Shown: in pieces, positions 7,740-18,238 of the stretch
Layout: the number at the start of each line of letters is the position of its first letter
Numbering within the stretch: the first letter of the stretch is position 1
Source: Parazoarcus communis SWub3 = DSM 12120
GTDB lineage: Bacteria; Pseudomonadota; Gammaproteobacteria; Burkholderiales; Rhodocyclaceae
Assembly: GCF_003226565.1 (NCBI RefSeq)
Contig: NZ_QKOE01000002.1
Coordinates: 1 to 64,000 of the forward strand
Length of the DNA: 64,000 nucleotides
Direction: 5' to 3'
Program-made: the position numbers and the translations under genes
The notes under the pieces: generated by a model
What the model was told of the DNA's origin: nothing
Databases searched by the model: none
Seen by the model: the letters and a program-made list of their open reading frames with translations, nothing else

Positions 7740-8155
7740 TGTCGCATTGCGGCTGCAGGCGCCAGCCAGTATTGCCCTGCAGCAGAAAGCACATTCTCGA
7801 TGCTGGACTCGGTCCCCCGCTCGCCTACCGCCATCGCCTGATAGCCCAGCGAATGTGCCATGGGTAGCACATCGAAAGCAGGAGCGAGCACATACTGCTG
7901 CGCTTGGCCGACCAGCAGGACATGGTTCTTTTCATGGTTGTCGGTGTTGTCGATGAGGATGTTGAACACCAGGCGCCGGAACAGCTCATGCATCTGCGAA
8001 CGATGAATCTCCACGTCTCCCCGGCGGCGCAGGAGTTGAGCCAGATTGGGGTAGGACAGCTCAACAGCCGCTGCATGGGCTGACAGCGCAGGCAATCGCC
8101 TGCCTTGCGCTCGGTCGAAGCGTCTGATGGCCAGGGCAACACCACGCGCAAACCC
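7740..8155 (-). pseudogene. Decayed hipA-like kinase fragment
   Basis: One minus-strand frame carries successive HipA motifs: ALAIRRFDR, then SYPNLAQLLRR, then ELFRRLVFNILIDNTDNHEK and YVLAPAFDVLP, which match the catalytic loop (N-x2-DNHxKN) and metal-binding segment of HipA serine kinases. There is no N-terminal half: the frame reads into the promoter of the MaoC-like gene. The part between the RRFDR and SYP motifs is shorter than usual, and the C-terminus dissolves at about 7740. No hipB partner is next to it. It is a non-functional remnant of a third toxin-type module in this region. Confidence 0.7.
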
Positions 8156-8170
8156 AGTACAATCGCCCAC

Positions 8171-8620
8171 ATGACGACCCGCTACCTCGACGACCTCGCA
8201 CTGGGCGAGGTATTTACCACCAATGGCCTGACGCTGACCGAGGCAGAGATCATCGACTTTGCCTGGCGCTACGACCCGCAACCCTTTCACCTCGACGTTG
8301 GCGCGGCGGCGGCGTCGCCGTATGGCGGCTTGATCGCCAGCGGCTTCCAGTCCCTGGCGCTGTGCTTCCGGCTGTTCATCCAGAGCGGGGTGTTCCTGCA
8401 GTCGAGCATCGGCTCGCCGGGCATTGACGAATTGCGCTGGCTCGCGCCGGTGCGGCCCGGCGATACCCTGCACAGCCGGATCGAGGTGCTCGACCTGCGC
8501 CCCTCGCGCAGCAAGGCAGACCGTGGCATTGCCCGCCTGCGCTACGAGGCACGCAACCAGCGCGACGAGGTGGTGCTGAGCTTCATCGTCAATCATTTGT
8601 TGCTGCGTCGCCCAGCCTGA
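8171..8620 (+). CDS. MaoC-like (R)-specific enoyl-CoA hydratase family protein
   Basis: This 149-residue single hot-dog domain has the MaoC hydratase signature around YDPQPFHLD and a glycine-containing GLIASGFQSLAL helix. Such proteins hydrate trans-2-enoyl-CoA thioesters or act as related dehydratases; the substrate is not predictable. The ATG at 8171 gives the standard N-terminus MTTRYLDDLALGEVF. A TACAAT element at 8158-8163 could be a -10 box close to the start. The radical SAM gene follows after five bases. Confidence 0.85.
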   Translation: MTTRYLDDLALGEVFTTNGLTLTEAEIIDFAWRYDPQPFHLDVGAAAASPYGGLIASGFQSLALCFRLFIQSGVFLQSSIGSPGIDELRWLAPVRPGDTLHSRIEVLDLRPSRSKADRGIARLRYEARNQRDEVVLSFIVNHLLLRRPA

Positions 8621-8625
8621 GCATC

Positions 8626-9516
8626 ATGCTTCCCATCCGCTACGTCGAGCCCGTATTCCGTCCGCCCAGCGAGGCGGATTCCCTGATCCTGCCGGTCACC
8701 GATGGCTGTTCGTGGAACAAATGCACCTTCTGCGAGATGTACACCGCGCCGCAGAAGGCTTTTCGGGCGCGTGGCGAGGACGAGGTGCTGGAGTCGATCC
8801 GGCGCACGGGCGAGCGCTATGGCAATCAGGTGCGCAGGGTGTTTCTGGCCGATGGTGATGCACTGGTGTTGCCCACCCGGCGCCTGCTGAGCTACCTGGA
8901 AGCCATCCGCGAGCACCTGCCGGCGGTGCATCGGGTGTCCAGCTACTGCCTGGCGCGCAACCTGGCCAGGAAGACCGTGGCCGAGCTGCGTACGCTGGCT
9001 GAAGCGGGGCTCAAGCTGGCTTACCTGGGCGCGGAATCGGGTGACGACGAGGTGCTTGCGCGGGTCAACAAGGGCGAAACCTTCGAATCCACCCGCGCTG
9101 CGCTGGACAAGCTGGGCGAAGCGGGCATCTCCCGCTCGGTGATGATCCTCAACGGGCTTGGCGGCCAGGCACTCAGCAGACAGCATGCCGACAACTCGGC
9201 ACGGCTGGCCAATGCCACCCAGCCCGAGTACCTGTCGACGCTGGTCGTCACCCTGCACGACCAGGGCCGGCGCTTCATGGAGGCCTGGCCAGCGTGGCAG
9301 GCGCTGGACCCACAGGGTCTGTTCGTCGAGATGGAGCGCTTTCTGTCTGCGCTCGAACTGCGACGCACGGTATTCCGCTCCGACCATGCGTCGAACTGGC
9401 TGGTACTCAAGGGCAACCTGGGGGCCGACAAGGCCCGTCTGCTGGCCGACGTCCGCGCCGCCATCGAGCGTCCGGACGCCGCCCCGCTGCGGGCTGCCTG
9501 GCAACGCGGGCTTTGA
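8626..9516 (+). CDS. Radical SAM protein with CX4CX2C cluster motif
   Basis: This is a 296-residue radical S-adenosylmethionine enzyme of unknown substrate. The iron-sulfur motif is C28, C33, C36 (GCSWNKCTFCEMY), that is CX4CX2C, one residue longer than the classical CX3CX2C spacing. A glycine-rich LAYLGAESGDDEVL segment, for SAM contact, follows near residue 135. There is no B12-binding domain and no extra cysteine cluster. It lies five bases after the MaoC-like gene and is probably cotranscribed; the pairing gives no clear pathway. Confidence 0.85.
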   Translation: MLPIRYVEPVFRPPSEADSLILPVTDGCSWNKCTFCEMYTAPQKAFRARGEDEVLESIRRTGERYGNQVRRVFLADGDALVLPTRRLLSYLEAIREHLPAVHRVSSYCLARNLARKTVAELRTLAEAGLKLAYLGAESGDDEVLARVNKGETFESTRAALDKLGEAGISRSVMILNGLGGQALSRQHADNSARLANATQPEYLSTLVVTLHDQGRRFMEAWPAWQALDPQGLFVEMERFLSALELRRTVFRSDHASNWLVLKGNLGADKARLLADVRAAIERPDAAPLRAAWQRGL

Positions 9517-9526
9517 GCCTGCGCGC

Positions 9527-10159
9527 TCAGCCCCCCGGCTTGCGCGCGACCATGCCGATCAGTGCCGAGCGGCCGCGATGGCCGTGGCCCTCGTCGACGT
9601 CGTCCTCGTATTCGGTCAGCTCCTCGATGACCCAATCGGCAAAAGCCTCGCGCAGCAGCTCGGTGGTGTAGAGGTTTTCCACCGCCGAGGGGCCGCCGGT
9701 GCGGTATTCCAGCTGCTTTGGGGTGTAGCCCTGCAGCAGGATGCGACCACCCGGCCGGGTGAGCTGCTTCATTGCGTCAAACTGACGTTCGCGCCATTCC
9801 GGACCGACAAACTGGATGAAGATGCCGATCACCCAGTCGAAGGCGTCGTGCATCGAAGCCGGCGGCCAGCCGGGGGCCAGCATGTCGGCCTGCAGGCAGT
9901 GGACATCGACATTGCGCCCACGAGCCAGCCGCTGCGCCTTTTCGATGGCCACTGCGGAGATCTCGATCGCCGTCACCTCCAGCCCCTGCTCGGCCAGCCA
10001 CACCGAGTTGCGCCCTTCGCCATCGGCAACGGACAACGCCGTCCGCCCGTCCTGCAGCAACCCGGCGCGGTGGGCCAGGAAGCGGTTGGGCGCGGTACCG
10101 AACAGATAGTCGTCGCCGGCATCACGGTAACGGGCACTCCAGATGCTTTCCTGATTCAT
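9527..10159 (-). CDS. Class I SAM-dependent methyltransferase (TehB-like)
   Basis: This is a 210-residue methyltransferase. The SAM motif I region reads TALSVADGEGRNSVWLAEQG, with the Asp-Gly-Glu-Gly-Arg pattern of the TehB/thiopurine-type group; motif II is DVHCLQADML and DWVIGIFIQF follows. Several upstream ATGs exist. The one at 10159 is chosen because GGAG lies six bases before it and it gives MNQESIWSARY, the usual start of this family. It converges on the radical SAM gene. The acceptor is unknown. Confidence 0.85.
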   Translation of the reverse strand: MNQESIWSARYRDAGDDYLFGTAPNRFLAHRAGLLQDGRTALSVADGEGRNSVWLAEQGLEVTAIEISAVAIEKAQRLARGRNVDVHCLQADMLAPGWPPASMHDAFDWVIGIFIQFVGPEWRERQFDAMKQLTRPGGRILLQGYTPKQLEYRTGGPSAVENLYTTELLREAFADWVIEELTEYEDDVDEGHGHRGRSALIGMVARKPGG

Positions 10160-10259
10160 CGGACTCTCCATTTTCAGATCCATTCCCTCCACCTCAAACC
10201 TGGCGGACTGAACCCGATAGCAAGGGGGCGGGCCCACCGGCAGGGCCCAGCGTAAACTC

Positions 10260-10295
10260 AAAACGCCCCCACCGTGCACAAGCACGGTGAGGGCG
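10260..10295 (-). terminator. Intrinsic terminator of katG
   Basis: On the minus strand, CACCGTG and CACGGTG arms extended by CGCCC/GGGCG pairs (one mismatch) form a long GC-rich hairpin with a six-base loop, followed by TTTT. It begins about 24 bases after the katG stop. Confidence 0.75.
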
Positions 10296-10318
10296 CGGAC
10301 ACGACGTGCAGCTTCAGC

Positions 10319-12613
<2,295 letters not shown>

Positions 12614-12641
12614 TCACAGCCTCAGGTTAGCAAAACACGAT

Positions 12642-12678
12642 GAATATTGAAGCAATAGGGTCAATTGCCTGAAACTAT
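12642..12678 (-). promoter_or_regulatory. OxyR-like binding site upstream of katG
   Basis: Read on the minus strand, four tetrads ATAG, CAAT, ATTG, ATTC are spaced by exactly seven bases each. They match 11 of 16 positions of the OxyR pattern ATAG-N7-CTAT-N7-ATAG-N7-CTAT. The site lies in the AT-rich part of the otherwise gene-free 12,488-13,004 interval. OxyR is encoded at 61423-62361. Inferred from spacing and match only. Confidence 0.5.
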
Positions 12679-12926
12679 TCAAGCTCTAAGTTTGACAAAA
12701 ATCAATCTATTGCATCGCAGCAAACCGCCCCGCTGCCAGTCTTCCCTTCCTGACGCTGCCACGCCCGCGTACTGACGTTCGTTTTCCATACGTTCATCGT
12801 CTTACCGCTCGCCCGTTGCCGGGCCTTCACCGGCTTCGCAGCGCAGCACCCCATGAACGGACCGCCCCCTTCCGTCCTTGTCCTGACCGCCTTCTTCGTC
12901 ATCTCGCATCGCAGCACCCGCACCTC

Positions 12927-12942
12927 GGGCACAGGCGTTGCA
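12927..12942 (+). promoter_or_regulatory. Sigma-54 promoter of the acetone carboxylase operon
   Basis: GGGCACAGGCGTTGCA matches the -24/-12 consensus TGGCACGNNNNTTGCW at all but two positions. The essential GG and GC are correctly separated, and the transcript start is predicted near 12954, about 50 bases before acxA. An AcoR-type sigma-54 activator gene at 20510 provides the expected regulator. Confidence 0.8.
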
Positions 12943-13004
12943 AAGGGAGAAGTGGCGCACCGCCTGGCGGGCACCACCATCCACAACAAGGAACGGAGAC
13001 AAAC

Positions 13005-15155
13005 ATGGAAGTTCAAACCGCATCACGCGTACAGGTGCTGGGAATCGATGCCGGTGGCACGATGACCGATACCTTCTTCGTGCGTGAAGACGGCCGCTTC
13101 GTTGTCGGCAAGGCACAAAGCAACCCGGCCGATGAATCGCTCGCCATCTTCAACTCGTCGCAGGACGCCCTCGCCCACTGGGATCGGACCGTGGAGGAGG
13201 TCTTTCCCGAACTGGTCACCGGCGTGTATTCCGGCACCGCCATGCTCAACCGCATCCTGATGCGCAAGGGGCTCGATGTTGGCCTGATCTGCAACAAGGG
13301 CTTCGAGCAGATCCACTCGATGGGTCGCGCACTACAAAGCTACCTGGGCTATGCGCTGGAAGACCGCATCCACCTCAACACCCACCGCTACGACGAACCG
13401 CTGGTGCCGGTGTCGCGCACACGCGGGGTCACCGAGCGGACCGACGTACAGGGCAAGGTGGTGATTCCGCTGCGCGAGGCGGATGTGCGCCAGGCCACCC
13501 GCGAACTGGTGGAAGCCGGATCGCAGGCCATCGTGATCTGCCTGCTGCAATCACACAAGAACGAATCCAGCGAAGTACGCGCACGCGACGTCGTACGCGA
13601 CGAGTTGCAGCGCCTCAAGGTCGACATCCCGGTGTTCGCGTCGGTGGACTACTACCCATCGCGCAAGGAAAGCCACCGCATGAACACCACGATTCTCGAA
13701 GCCTATGGCGCCGAGCCGTCGCGCCAGACACTGAAGAAGGTCAGCGATCGCTTCAAGAAGCACGGCGCCAAGTTCGACCTGCGCGTGATGGCCACCCACG
13801 GCGGCACCATCAGCTGGAAAGCCAAGGAACTGGCCCGCACCATCGTCTCCGGTCCAATCGGCGGCGTCATCGGCTCCAAGCTGCTTGGCGAATGTCTGGG
13901 CGACGAGAACATTGCCTGCTCGGATATCGGTGGCACCAGCTTCGACGTGGCACTGATCACCAAGGGCAACTTCGCCATCAAGTCCGACCCCGACATGGCA
14001 CGGCTGGTGCTGTCGCTGCCCCTGGTGGCCATGGATTCGGTCGGCGCCGGGGCCGGCAGCTTCGTACGCCTCGACCCCTATAGCAAGGCAATCAAGCTGG
14101 GACCCGACAGCGCAGGCTACCGGGTCGGCACCTGCTGGCCGGAAAGCGGCCTGGATACGGTGTCGGTGTCCGACTGCCATGTGGTGCTCGGTTACCTCAA
14201 CCCCAACAACTTCCTGGGCGGTGCGATCAAGCTCGATGTGCAGCGCGCACGCGACCACATCAAGGCGCAGATCGCCGACCCGCTGGGCCTGTCCGTCGAA
14301 GACGCCGCAGCGGGCGTGATCGAGCTGCTGGACCTGACCCTGTCCGAGTACCTGCGCGCGAACATCAGTGCCAAGGGCTACAACCCGGCCGAGTTCACCT
14401 GCTTCTCCTACGGTGGCGCTGGCCCGGTACACACCTACGGCTACACCGAAGGCGTCGGCTTCAAGGACGTCGTGGTACCGGCATGGGCGGCCGGCTTCTC
14501 CGCCTTTGGTTGCGCCTGCGCCGACTTCGAGTACCGCTATGACAAGTCGGTGGACCTTGGCGTCAGCCAGCATGCGGGCGACGCCGACAAGGCCGCCGCC
14601 TGCAGCACCTTGCAGGACGCCTGGAGCGAGCTTGCGGTGAAAGTCATCGATGAGTTCGTGATCAATGGCTACAAGGCCGAAGACGTGATCCTGATCCCGG
14701 GCTACAAGATGCAGTACATGGGTCAGCTGAACGATCTCGAGATCGCGTCACCGGTCACGACCGCTGCAACCGCTGCCGACTGGGACCGCATCGTCGAGGC
14801 GTTCGAAAACACCTATGGCCGCGTCTATGCCAGCTCGGCGCGCTCTCCGGAACTGGGCTTCTCGATCACGGGCGCAATCCTGCGCGGCACGGTGGTGACG
14901 CAGAAACCCGTGTTGCCCGAAGACCCCGACGCCGGCCCGACGCCGCCGCCGGAAGCCTATCTCGGCACCCGTCCTTTCTATCGTCACAAGAAATGGGTCA
15001 ACGCCGCCCTGTGGAGGATGGAGGCGCTCAAGGCCGGCAACCACATCGTGGGCCCCGCGATCATCGAATCGGATGCCACCACCTTCGTCGTACCTGACGG
15101 CTTCGAAACCCGGGTCGACAAGCATCGCCTCTTCCACCTGAAGGAAATCCGGTAG
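13005..15155 (+). CDS. acxA: Acetone carboxylase beta subunit
   Basis: This 716-residue protein of the hydantoinase A family matches the length of acetone carboxylase beta subunits. The N-terminus has the actin-like phosphate-binding motif GIDAGGTMTDTFF; later glycine-rich segments (ATHGGTISWKAKELARTIVSGPIGG, abbreviated here as SGPIGG, and CSDIGGTSFDVALI) complete the ATPase fold. The holoenzyme (alpha2 beta2 gamma2) uses ATP to activate acetone and bicarbonate, giving acetoacetate. The ATG at 13005 follows GGAG by seven bases; a longer frame to 12816 would cross the sigma-54 promoter. It is the first gene of the operon. Confidence 0.93.
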   Translation: MEVQTASRVQVLGIDAGGTMTDTFFVREDGRFVVGKAQSNPADESLAIFNSSQDALAHWDRTVEEVFPELVTGVYSGTAMLNRILMRKGLDVGLICNKGFEQIHSMGRALQSYLGYALEDRIHLNTHRYDEPLVPVSRTRGVTERTDVQGKVVIPLREADVRQATRELVEAGSQAIVICLLQSHKNESSEVRARDVVRDELQRLKVDIPVFASVDYYPSRKESHRMNTTILEAYGAEPSRQTLKKVSDRFKKHGAKFDLRVMATHGGTISWKAKELARTIVSGPIGGVIGSKLLGECLGDENIACSDIGGTSFDVALITKGNFAIKSDPDMARLVLSLPLVAMDSVGAGAGSFVRLDPYSKAIKLGPDSAGYRVGTCWPESGLDTVSVSDCHVVLGYLNPNNFLGGAIKLDVQRARDHIKAQIADPLGLSVEDAAAGVIELLDLTLSEYLRANISAKGYNPAEFTCFSYGGAGPVHTYGYTEGVGFKDVVVPAWAAGFSAFGCACADFEYRYDKSVDLGVSQHAGDADKAAACSTLQDAWSELAVKVIDEFVINGYKAEDVILIPGYKMQYMGQLNDLEIASPVTTAATAADWDRIVEAFENTYGRVYASSARSPELGFSITGAILRGTVVTQKPVLPEDPDAGPTPPPEAYLGTRPFYRHKKWVNAALWRMEALKAGNHIVGPAIIESDATTFVVPDGFETRVDKHRLFHLKEIR

Positions 15156-15244
15156 TCGCCGGGCAGCCCCGGGACGACCGGCTCCCCCAGGGGGCAAGGT
15201 CATGAAACGCCCGGGACACAACCAATTCTGAGGACATCCCGATC

Positions 15245-17566
15245 ATGAAAATGAGCAACAAGGAAATCGGCTTCGCCGACCTGCTGAAGAACGGTCAGAC
15301 GCTGAAGCAGTTCCGCGACGGCATCATCGAACGCACCAATGCCACCGGCCACTACAACGGCCAGACCACACTGGCGTTTCGCGACAGTGACCCGATTGGC
15401 TACGAGAAGCTGTTCTCGAAGCTGCGTGGCGGTCTGGTCCATGCACGCGAAACCGCCAAGAAGATCGCCGCCAGCCCGATCGTCGAGCAGGAAGGCGAGC
15501 TGTGCTTCACGCTGTACAACGCGGTCGGCGACTGCGTGCTGACCTCCACCGGCATCATCATCCACGTCGGCACCATGGGCGCGGCGATCAAGTACATGAT
15601 CGAAAACAACTGGGAGGCCAACCCCGGCATCAACCCAGGCGACATGTTCACCAACAACGACTGCTCGATCGGCAACGTCCACCCCTGCGACATCGCCACC
15701 ATCGTGCCGATCTTCTGGGAAGGGCGGCTGATCGGCTGGGTGGGCGGCGTGACCCACGTCATCGACACCGGCGCGGTCACGCCGGGATCGATGTCCACCG
15801 GCCAGACCCAGCGCTTTGGCGACGGCTACATGATCACCTGCCGCAAGACCGGCATCAACGACGAGCCGCTGCGCGACTGGCTGCACGAGTCGCAGCGCTC
15901 GGTACGCACGCCCAAGTACTGGATCCTGGACGAGCGCACCCGCATTGCCGGCTGCCACATGATCCGCGACCTGGTCGAAGAGGTGATCCGCGCCGACGGC
16001 ATCGAGGCCTATGAGAAGTTCGCCTATGAGGTGATCGAGGAAGGACGCCGCGGACTGCAGAGCCGCATCAAGGCCATGACCCTGCCCGGCAAGTATCGCA
16101 AGGTGTCCTTTGTTGACGTACCGTACAAGCACGACGACGTACAGGTCTCCAACGCCTTCGCCAAGCTCGACTCGATCATGCACTCGCCGTGCGAGATGAC
16201 GATCAAGCCTGACGGCAAGTGGCGGCTCGACTTCGAAGGCGCCAGCCGTTGGGGCTGGCACACCTTCAACGCCCACCAGGTGGCCTTCACCTCCGGCATC
16301 TGGGTGATGATGTGCCAGACCCTGGTGCCCACCCAGCGCATCAACGACGGCGCCTACTTTGCCACCGAGTTCCGCCTGCCCAAGGGCACCTGGTGCAACC
16401 CGGACGACCGCCGCACCGGCCACGCCTACGCGTGGCACTTCCTGGTCTCGGGCTGGGCGGCGCTGTGGCGCGGGCTGTCGCAGTCCTACTTCAGCCGCGG
16501 CTTTCTGGAAGAGGTCAACGCCGGCAATGCCAACACCTCCAACTGGCTGCAGGGCGGCGGCATCAACCAGGACGGCGAAATCCACGCGGTGAATAGTTTC
16601 GAAGCATCGAGCTGCGGCACCGGCGCCTGCGCGATCAAGGACGGTCTCAACCACGCCGCCGCGATCTGGAACCCCGAAGGCGACATGGGCGACATCGAGA
16701 TCTGGGAGATGGCCGAACCCCTGCTTTACCTCGGGCGCAACGTCAAGGCCAACTCCGGCGGCTACGGCAAGTACCGCGGCGGTTGCGGCTTCGAAACCCT
16801 GCGCATGGTGTGGAACGCGCAGGACTGGACCATGTTCTTCATGGGCAACGGCTTCATGAACAGCGACTGGGGCATGATGGGCGGCTACCCCTCGGCCACC
16901 GGCTACCGTTTCGAAGCGCACAAGACCGGGCTGGAACAGCGCATTGCCATTGGCGATTCGCTGCCGCTGGGCGGCGATCTCGATCCGGACAACCCGGACT
17001 ACGAACGCCACATCGACGCCACCGCAAGCGTCAAACGCGACAAGCAGTGCATCACCACCGAAGACTGCTACGCCAACCACGATCTGTACCTCAACTACCT
17101 GCGCGGCGGCCCCGGCTTTGGCGACCCGATCGACCGTGACCCGAAGGCCATCGAGAACGACCTCAACCAGACATTCCTGCTGCCGGAGTACGCGCAAAAG
17201 GTCTATGGCGCGGTCTTCACCCAGGATGCCAAAGGGGTCTTCACCGTCGATGCCGCCAAGACCCAGGCGCGTCGTGCGGAGATCCGCAAGGAGCGCCTCG
17301 CCCGCGCCCTGCCGACCCGTGAATGGATGAAGGAAGAGCGCGAACGCATCGTGAACAAGCACGCCGCGGTGCAGGTGAAGCACATGTTCGCCACCAGCTT
17401 CGCCCTGTCCGAGAAGTTCACGCAGCAGTTCAAGGACTTCTGGAGCCTGCCGGCCGACTGGCAGTTGCTGGAATCCGAACTCGGCGTGCCGTCCTACGGC
17501 GCCACCCACCGCATGGACCTTTCGCTGCTGCCCGACGTCACCACCGTCGTCCAGGTCGAAGAATGA
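15245..17566 (+). CDS. acxB: Acetone carboxylase alpha subunit
   Basis: This 773-residue hydantoinase B-family protein has the normal length for the alpha subunit, which carries the metal site where the carboxylation occurs. His/Asp-rich motifs typical of the family are visible: MFTNNDCSIGNVHPCDIA (about residues 136-153) and GGVTHVIDTG (about 170-180). A cysteine-containing EASSCGTGACAIKDG segment lies further on. It follows acxA after 89 bases and precedes acxC by 23 bases. M3 at 15251 is an alternative start. Metal ligands are inferred from family motifs. Confidence 0.93.
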   Translation: MKMSNKEIGFADLLKNGQTLKQFRDGIIERTNATGHYNGQTTLAFRDSDPIGYEKLFSKLRGGLVHARETAKKIAASPIVEQEGELCFTLYNAVGDCVLTSTGIIIHVGTMGAAIKYMIENNWEANPGINPGDMFTNNDCSIGNVHPCDIATIVPIFWEGRLIGWVGGVTHVIDTGAVTPGSMSTGQTQRFGDGYMITCRKTGINDEPLRDWLHESQRSVRTPKYWILDERTRIAGCHMIRDLVEEVIRADGIEAYEKFAYEVIEEGRRGLQSRIKAMTLPGKYRKVSFVDVPYKHDDVQVSNAFAKLDSIMHSPCEMTIKPDGKWRLDFEGASRWGWHTFNAHQVAFTSGIWVMMCQTLVPTQRINDGAYFATEFRLPKGTWCNPDDRRTGHAYAWHFLVSGWAALWRGLSQSYFSRGFLEEVNAGNANTSNWLQGGGINQDGEIHAVNSFEASSCGTGACAIKDGLNHAAAIWNPEGDMGDIEIWEMAEPLLYLGRNVKANSGGYGKYRGGCGFETLRMVWNAQDWTMFFMGNGFMNSDWGMMGGYPSATGYRFEAHKTGLEQRIAIGDSLPLGGDLDPDNPDYERHIDATASVKRDKQCITTEDCYANHDLYLNYLRGGPGFGDPIDRDPKAIENDLNQTFLLPEYAQKVYGAVFTQDAKGVFTVDAAKTQARRAEIRKERLARALPTREWMKEERERIVNKHAAVQVKHMFATSFALSEKFTQQFKDFWSLPADWQLLESELGVPSYGATHRMDLSLLPDVTTVVQVEE

Positions 17567-17589
17567 TCACCGCATCAAGGAGCTGAAAA

Positions 17590-18093
17590 ATGACTACCTA
17601 CACCGATGAACAGGTCGCGCACCTCACCGAAGGCTCGCTCGACTGGGAAACCACCTTCCGCATGCTGTCGATGCCCAAGGACCACAGCCGTTTCGAGCAG
17701 TACCTGAAGGCGCTGCAGGCCAAAGTGCCCTTCAAGGAGCGGATCGTGCTGCCGCTCGGCCCCCACCTCTACATCGTGCAGAACGCCGCAAAGCAGTGGG
17801 TCACCCAGTGCGATTGCGGCCATGTGTTCGGCGACTACCGCGAAAACTGGAAGCTCAACGCGGCCGTCTATGTGCGCGACACCGAAGAAGCCATGACCGA
17901 AGTGTATCCGCGGCTGATGGCGCCGGACACCCAGTGGCAGGTCTATCGCGAGTACTACTGCCCCAGCTGCGGCGCCATGCACGATGTCGAGGCCCCCACC
18001 CCGTGGTATCCGGTGATCCACGACTTCGAGCCCGACATCGAGGCCTTCTATCGCGACTGGCTCGGCCTGCCCATCCCTGAAAAAGCGGCCTGA
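17590..18093 (+). CDS. acxC: Acetone carboxylase gamma subunit
   Basis: This 167-residue protein has the size and sequence style of the small subunit of acetone carboxylase. It carries two cysteine pairs, CDCGHVFGDY and YYCPSCGAMHDVE, consistent with a zinc site. The gamma subunit is essential for assembly of the alpha2 beta2 gamma2 complex. The ATG is preceded by AAGGAG. A strong terminator-like hairpin starts 46 bases after the stop, separating the three carboxylase genes from the ligase gene. Confidence 0.93.
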   Translation: MTTYTDEQVAHLTEGSLDWETTFRMLSMPKDHSRFEQYLKALQAKVPFKERIVLPLGPHLYIVQNAAKQWVTQCDCGHVFGDYRENWKLNAAVYVRDTEEAMTEVYPRLMAPDTQWQVYREYYCPSCGAMHDVEAPTPWYPVIHDFEPDIEAFYRDWLGLPIPEKAA

Positions 18094-18138
18094 TCCCGTC
18101 CGGCGCGCCTGACCGCGCGCCAAGGTGCTTCCCCTCCG

Positions 18139-18177
18139 GCCGGTACGGCGCGGCAACGCGGTGTACCGGCATTTTTT
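18139..18177 (+). terminator. Terminator-like hairpin between acxC and the CoA ligase
   Basis: GCCGGTAC (18139-18146) pairs with GTACCGGC (18163-18170). Inside, CGCG/CGCG arms close a GCAA tetraloop, and ATTTTTTC follows directly. This is a textbook intrinsic terminator placed inside what should be one operon, so it probably causes partial termination. Confidence 0.8.
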
Positions 18178-18238
18178 CGGATGTACGCCAACACCCCTAC
18201 CACGCAAGGTCTGCGGGACAGACAACAAGGACACCAGC

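Noticed and set aside
15200-17509. A 769-codon open frame on the minus strand opposite the acetone carboxylase alpha gene
   Set aside because: It is the complement of a well-supported gene, has low-complexity Val/Gly/Ala composition and no motif; such frames are common opposite GC-rich genes.
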